The translations under genes and the position numbers were made by a program. Under the pieces are notes generated by a model. That model worked only from the letters and a program-made list of their open reading frames with translations. It was not told the DNA's origin and ran no database searches. Shown in pieces: positions 14,716-16,020 of a stretch of DNA of 16,020 nt (its first letter is position 1; every line of letters starts with the position of its first letter). Source of the stretch: Geodermatophilaceae bacterium (GTDB lineage: Bacteria; Actinomycetota; Actinomycetes; Mycobacteriales; Geodermatophilaceae); the NCBI GenBank assembly GCA_013696785.1, contig JACCXW010000492.1, forward strand, positions 1 through 16,020, written 5' to 3'.

Positions 14716-14759
14716 ACCGGGATTGTCACACCCGCAACAGTCACAGCGCGCATGTCACA
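14711..14759. promoter_or_regulatory. Four phased GTCACA repeats in a divergent promoter region
   Basis: GTCACA occurs at 14711, 14725, 14740 and 14754, with spacings of 14, 15 and 14 bases, all in the same orientation. The first copy covers the GTG start of the crotonase gene and the second its presumed -10 box. The DinB-family gene starts 27 bases to the right of the last copy. The regular array looks like a set of regulator binding sites controlling both genes. No regulator gene is in the window. Confidence 0.6.
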
Positions 14760-14785
14760 TCGCGCATCTCAGAGAGGGTCAGAAC

Positions 14786-15373
14786 ATGCCTGGACAGGTT
14801 CCTCCGGTCACCGACGAACGCGACGGTCTGCTGCGCTATGTCGCCATGCAGCGCGACCTCGTGCGCACCGCCGCGTTCGGGCTGACCGACGAGCAGGCGC
14901 GGCTCGCGCCGACCGCGAGCGCGCTCACTATCGGTGGGTTGATCAAGCACCTCGCGAGTACGGAGACCCGCTGGGCCGACATGATCGCGCAGACGCAGCA
15001 GGACACCGACATCGAATCGGCCACCGCGGACTACGGCGCGGACTTCAGGATGGGCGAGGGCGAGAAGCTGGACACCTTGCTGGAGCGCTACACCGAGGTG
15101 GCCGCAAGGACGGAGTCAGTCATTGCCGGCGTCGCCGATCTGGGCCAGCCGGTGCCGGTGCCGAAGGGCGTCCCGTGGTTCCCCGACGACGTGGACGCCT
15201 GGTCGGTGCGGTGGGTGCTGCTGCACCTGATCGAGGAGATCGCCCGGCACGCCGGCCATGCCGACATCATCAGGGAGTCCATCGACGGAGCGACGGCGTA
15301 CGAGCTGATGGCCGCGGCCGAAGGCTGGCCCGCCACCGATTGGCTCACCCCGTGGTCGGGCGACCAGGTCTGA
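14786..15373 (+). CDS. DinB-family (DUF664) metal-binding protein
   Basis: A 195-residue four-helix-bundle protein. The likely metal-binding histidines are H55 (IKHLASTETRW), H147 and H155/H158 (LLHLIEEIARHAGHADIIRE). The pattern H..E..W, then a late LIEEIARHAGHADIIRE followed by ID, is typical of DUF664. Relatives include mycothiol- or bacillithiol-dependent transferases and detoxification enzymes; most DUF664 members are uncharacterised. A thiol-dependent transferase role is inference. The ATG at 14786 follows GAGAGGG (about nine bases away). It is divergent from the crotonase gene and shares the GTCACA repeat region. Its 3' end overlaps, on the other strand, the reading frame of a decayed GNAT remnant. 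Confidence 0.9.
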   Translation: MPGQVPPVTDERDGLLRYVAMQRDLVRTAAFGLTDEQARLAPTASALTIGGLIKHLASTETRWADMIAQTQQDTDIESATADYGADFRMGEGEKLDTLLERYTEVAARTESVIAGVADLGQPVPVPKGVPWFPDDVDAWSVRWVLLHLIEEIARHAGHADIIRESIDGATAYELMAAAEGWPATDWLTPWSGDQV

Positions 15374-15464
15374 GCGGCACCGCTGGGCGCGGATCGTCGG
15401 CAAGCATGGACATGACGATCGCGTCGACCCACTGCCCGTCCCAGTGCAACGCGTCCCGCCGCTT
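15345..15464 (-). pseudogene. C-terminal remnant of a second GNAT acetyltransferase (RimJ/RimL-like)
   Basis: The minus strand encodes KRRDALHWDGQWVDAIVMSM followed by LADDPRPAVP before a TGA at 15347-15345. RDAL-x-WDG-x-W-VDAIVMSML is the C-terminal signature of RimJ/RimL-like GNAT acetyltransferases. Upstream the frame runs into the 3' end of the oxidoreductase gene in another frame and meets a TGA within about 25 codons, so the rest of the enzyme is missing. No start codon-SD pair is seen. The last 29 bases overlap the DinB-family gene on the opposite strand. It fills most of the gap between the flanking genes, as expected of a relic left by deletion. Confidence 0.65.
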
Positions 15465-15469
15465 TCCAC

Positions 15470-15886
15470 CTATCCGGCCGACCAGCCGGACCAGGCCGAG
15501 GGCGTGACGACCAACAGCGGCCCGTCAAGAACCGCGTTCGCATAGGCCGGGTACTTGGCCCGGAGCGCGACCACCGCGGCCGGGTACGCGTCGACGACGA
15601 CAGCGACGCCGTCGACGCGGACCCACCACAGCCGTTCCCAGTCCTCGTCGTAGCTGTCGACCAGTATGCCGACCCGTGGATCGCGGCGGACATCGTCGAG
15701 GCGGGCCAGCCGCACGGACGCCTTGGGTTTGACCGTGTCGACGGCCGAGCAGATCAGCCCGTCCACCACCGCGAATGTGATCGGCACCAGCCGCGGCGTC
15801 CCGTCGGGACGGATCGTTGCCAACCGGGCGACCGGAGCGCCGGTGAGCCGCGCGTTCAGGTCGGCCGGGTCACGCAGCCGCGGCAT
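15470..15886 (-). CDS. PPOX-class probable F420-dependent enzyme (Rv0121 family)
   Basis: A 138-residue split-barrel flavin/deazaflavin-binding protein. ARLATIRPDGTPRLVPITFA (about 20-39) opens the barrel; a lysine-rich segment VDTVKPKASVRLARLDDVRR and RVGILVDSYDEDWERLWWVR follow; the end WSGWSAG is characteristic. These match the TIGR03668-type family of probable F420-dependent oxidoreductases. The electron acceptor substrate is unknown. ATG 15886 is chosen because it gives the family-like N-terminus MPRLRDPADLNARL; no clear SD is present. The start overlaps the end of the upstream LLM-type F420 oxidoreductase by 17 bases, so the two are probably translationally coupled. Confidence 0.87.
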   Translation of the reverse strand: MPRLRDPADLNARLTGAPVARLATIRPDGTPRLVPITFAVVDGLICSAVDTVKPKASVRLARLDDVRRDPRVGILVDSYDEDWERLWWVRVDGVAVVVDAYPAAVVALRAKYPAYANAVLDGPLLVVTPSAWSGWSAG

Positions 15887-16020
15887 GAAGCCGGCGCGCA
15901 GTCTCGGCAACGTGCCGCAGGGCGTCTTCTCGCGGCAGCGTCGGGAGAAGGTGCAGGATCCGGTCGACACCCATCGCGGCGAAGCGGTCAACCGTCTCCG
16001 GTTTCGTGGAGCCGCCGTAC
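15870..16020 (-). CDS. LLM-class F420-dependent oxidoreductase, C-terminal fragment (cut by window edge)
   Basis: Only the last 49 residues are visible, entering from the right edge: YGGSTKPETVDRFAAMGVDR followed by ILHLLPTLPREDALRHVAET and ending ARRLHAAAA, then TGA (15872-15870). The pattern ...RFAAMGVDRILHLLP... followed by a terminal helix of about 15 residues is typical of the C-terminus of luciferase-like, F420-dependent oxidoreductases. The start and active site lie outside the window. Its stop is inside the next gene's first codons (17-base overlap), pairing two likely F420 enzymes. Family assignment from this short tail is moderately sure. Confidence 0.65.
   Translation of the reverse strand, partial: YGGSTKPETVDRFAAMGVDRILHLLPTLPREDALRHVAETARRLHAAAA

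Noticed and set aside
14711..14759. CRP-type site (TGTGA-N6-TCACA)
   Set aside because: All four hexamers have the same orientation; no inverted TGTGA/TCACA pair at the six-base spacing is present.

Overview
The window comes from a high-GC actinobacterium. The evidence is uniform high-GC codon use, many GTG starts, apparent leaderless starts (TANNNT box, six bases, GTG), F420-type oxidoreductases, and a minus-strand gene block matching the mycobacterial Rv1822-Rv1832 neighbourhood (pgsA2 / DUF881 / SBP / DUF881 / gcvH / garA / MerR / bifunctional nuclease / MerR / gcvP). I cannot name the genus. No tRNA, rRNA, CRISPR array, IS element or prophage is visible.

Left part (1-4187), accessory and housekeeping genes. 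A cold shock protein has a hairpin-rich leader and a strong terminator. It is followed on the same strand by a SAM methyltransferase and a long pentapeptide-repeat protein. Two minus-strand membrane proteins (LysE-type exporter, YczE-type protein) come next. A HAD/PNKP-type phosphatase and a small DUF5999 protein are on the plus strand.

Central part (4266-13574), the conserved minus-strand block, listed in transcription order from the right: dodecin; CDP-alcohol phosphatidyltransferase (apparent CTG start immediately after the dodecin stop); DUF881, small basic protein and DUF881 with overlapping reading frames; gcvH; a GarA-type FHA protein with a zinc ribbon; FtsR-type MerR regulator; bifunctional nuclease; McdR-type MerR regulator; gcvP. 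The 380-base gap before gcvP holds a glycine riboswitch, an 18-bp perfect inverted repeat and a 15-bp tandem duplication. The block links glycine cleavage (P and H proteins), a 2-oxoglutarate metabolism switch (GarA), two regulators tied to cell division in relatives, phospholipid synthesis, and an uncharacterised membrane trio.

Right part (13660-16020). An enoyl-CoA hydratase and a DinB/DUF664 protein are divergent, with four evenly spaced GTCACA repeats between them. Two C-terminal remnants of GNAT acetyltransferases lie nearby. At the end are a PPOX-type probable F420-dependent enzyme and the C-terminus of an LLM-class F420 oxidoreductase.

The main points for a second look are the phased GTCACA array, the long inverted repeat, the CTG start of the phosphatidyltransferase, the riboswitch with a possible SD-overlapping alternative pairing, the leaderless garA promoter, the DUF881-SBP-DUF881 cluster and the two GNAT remnants.
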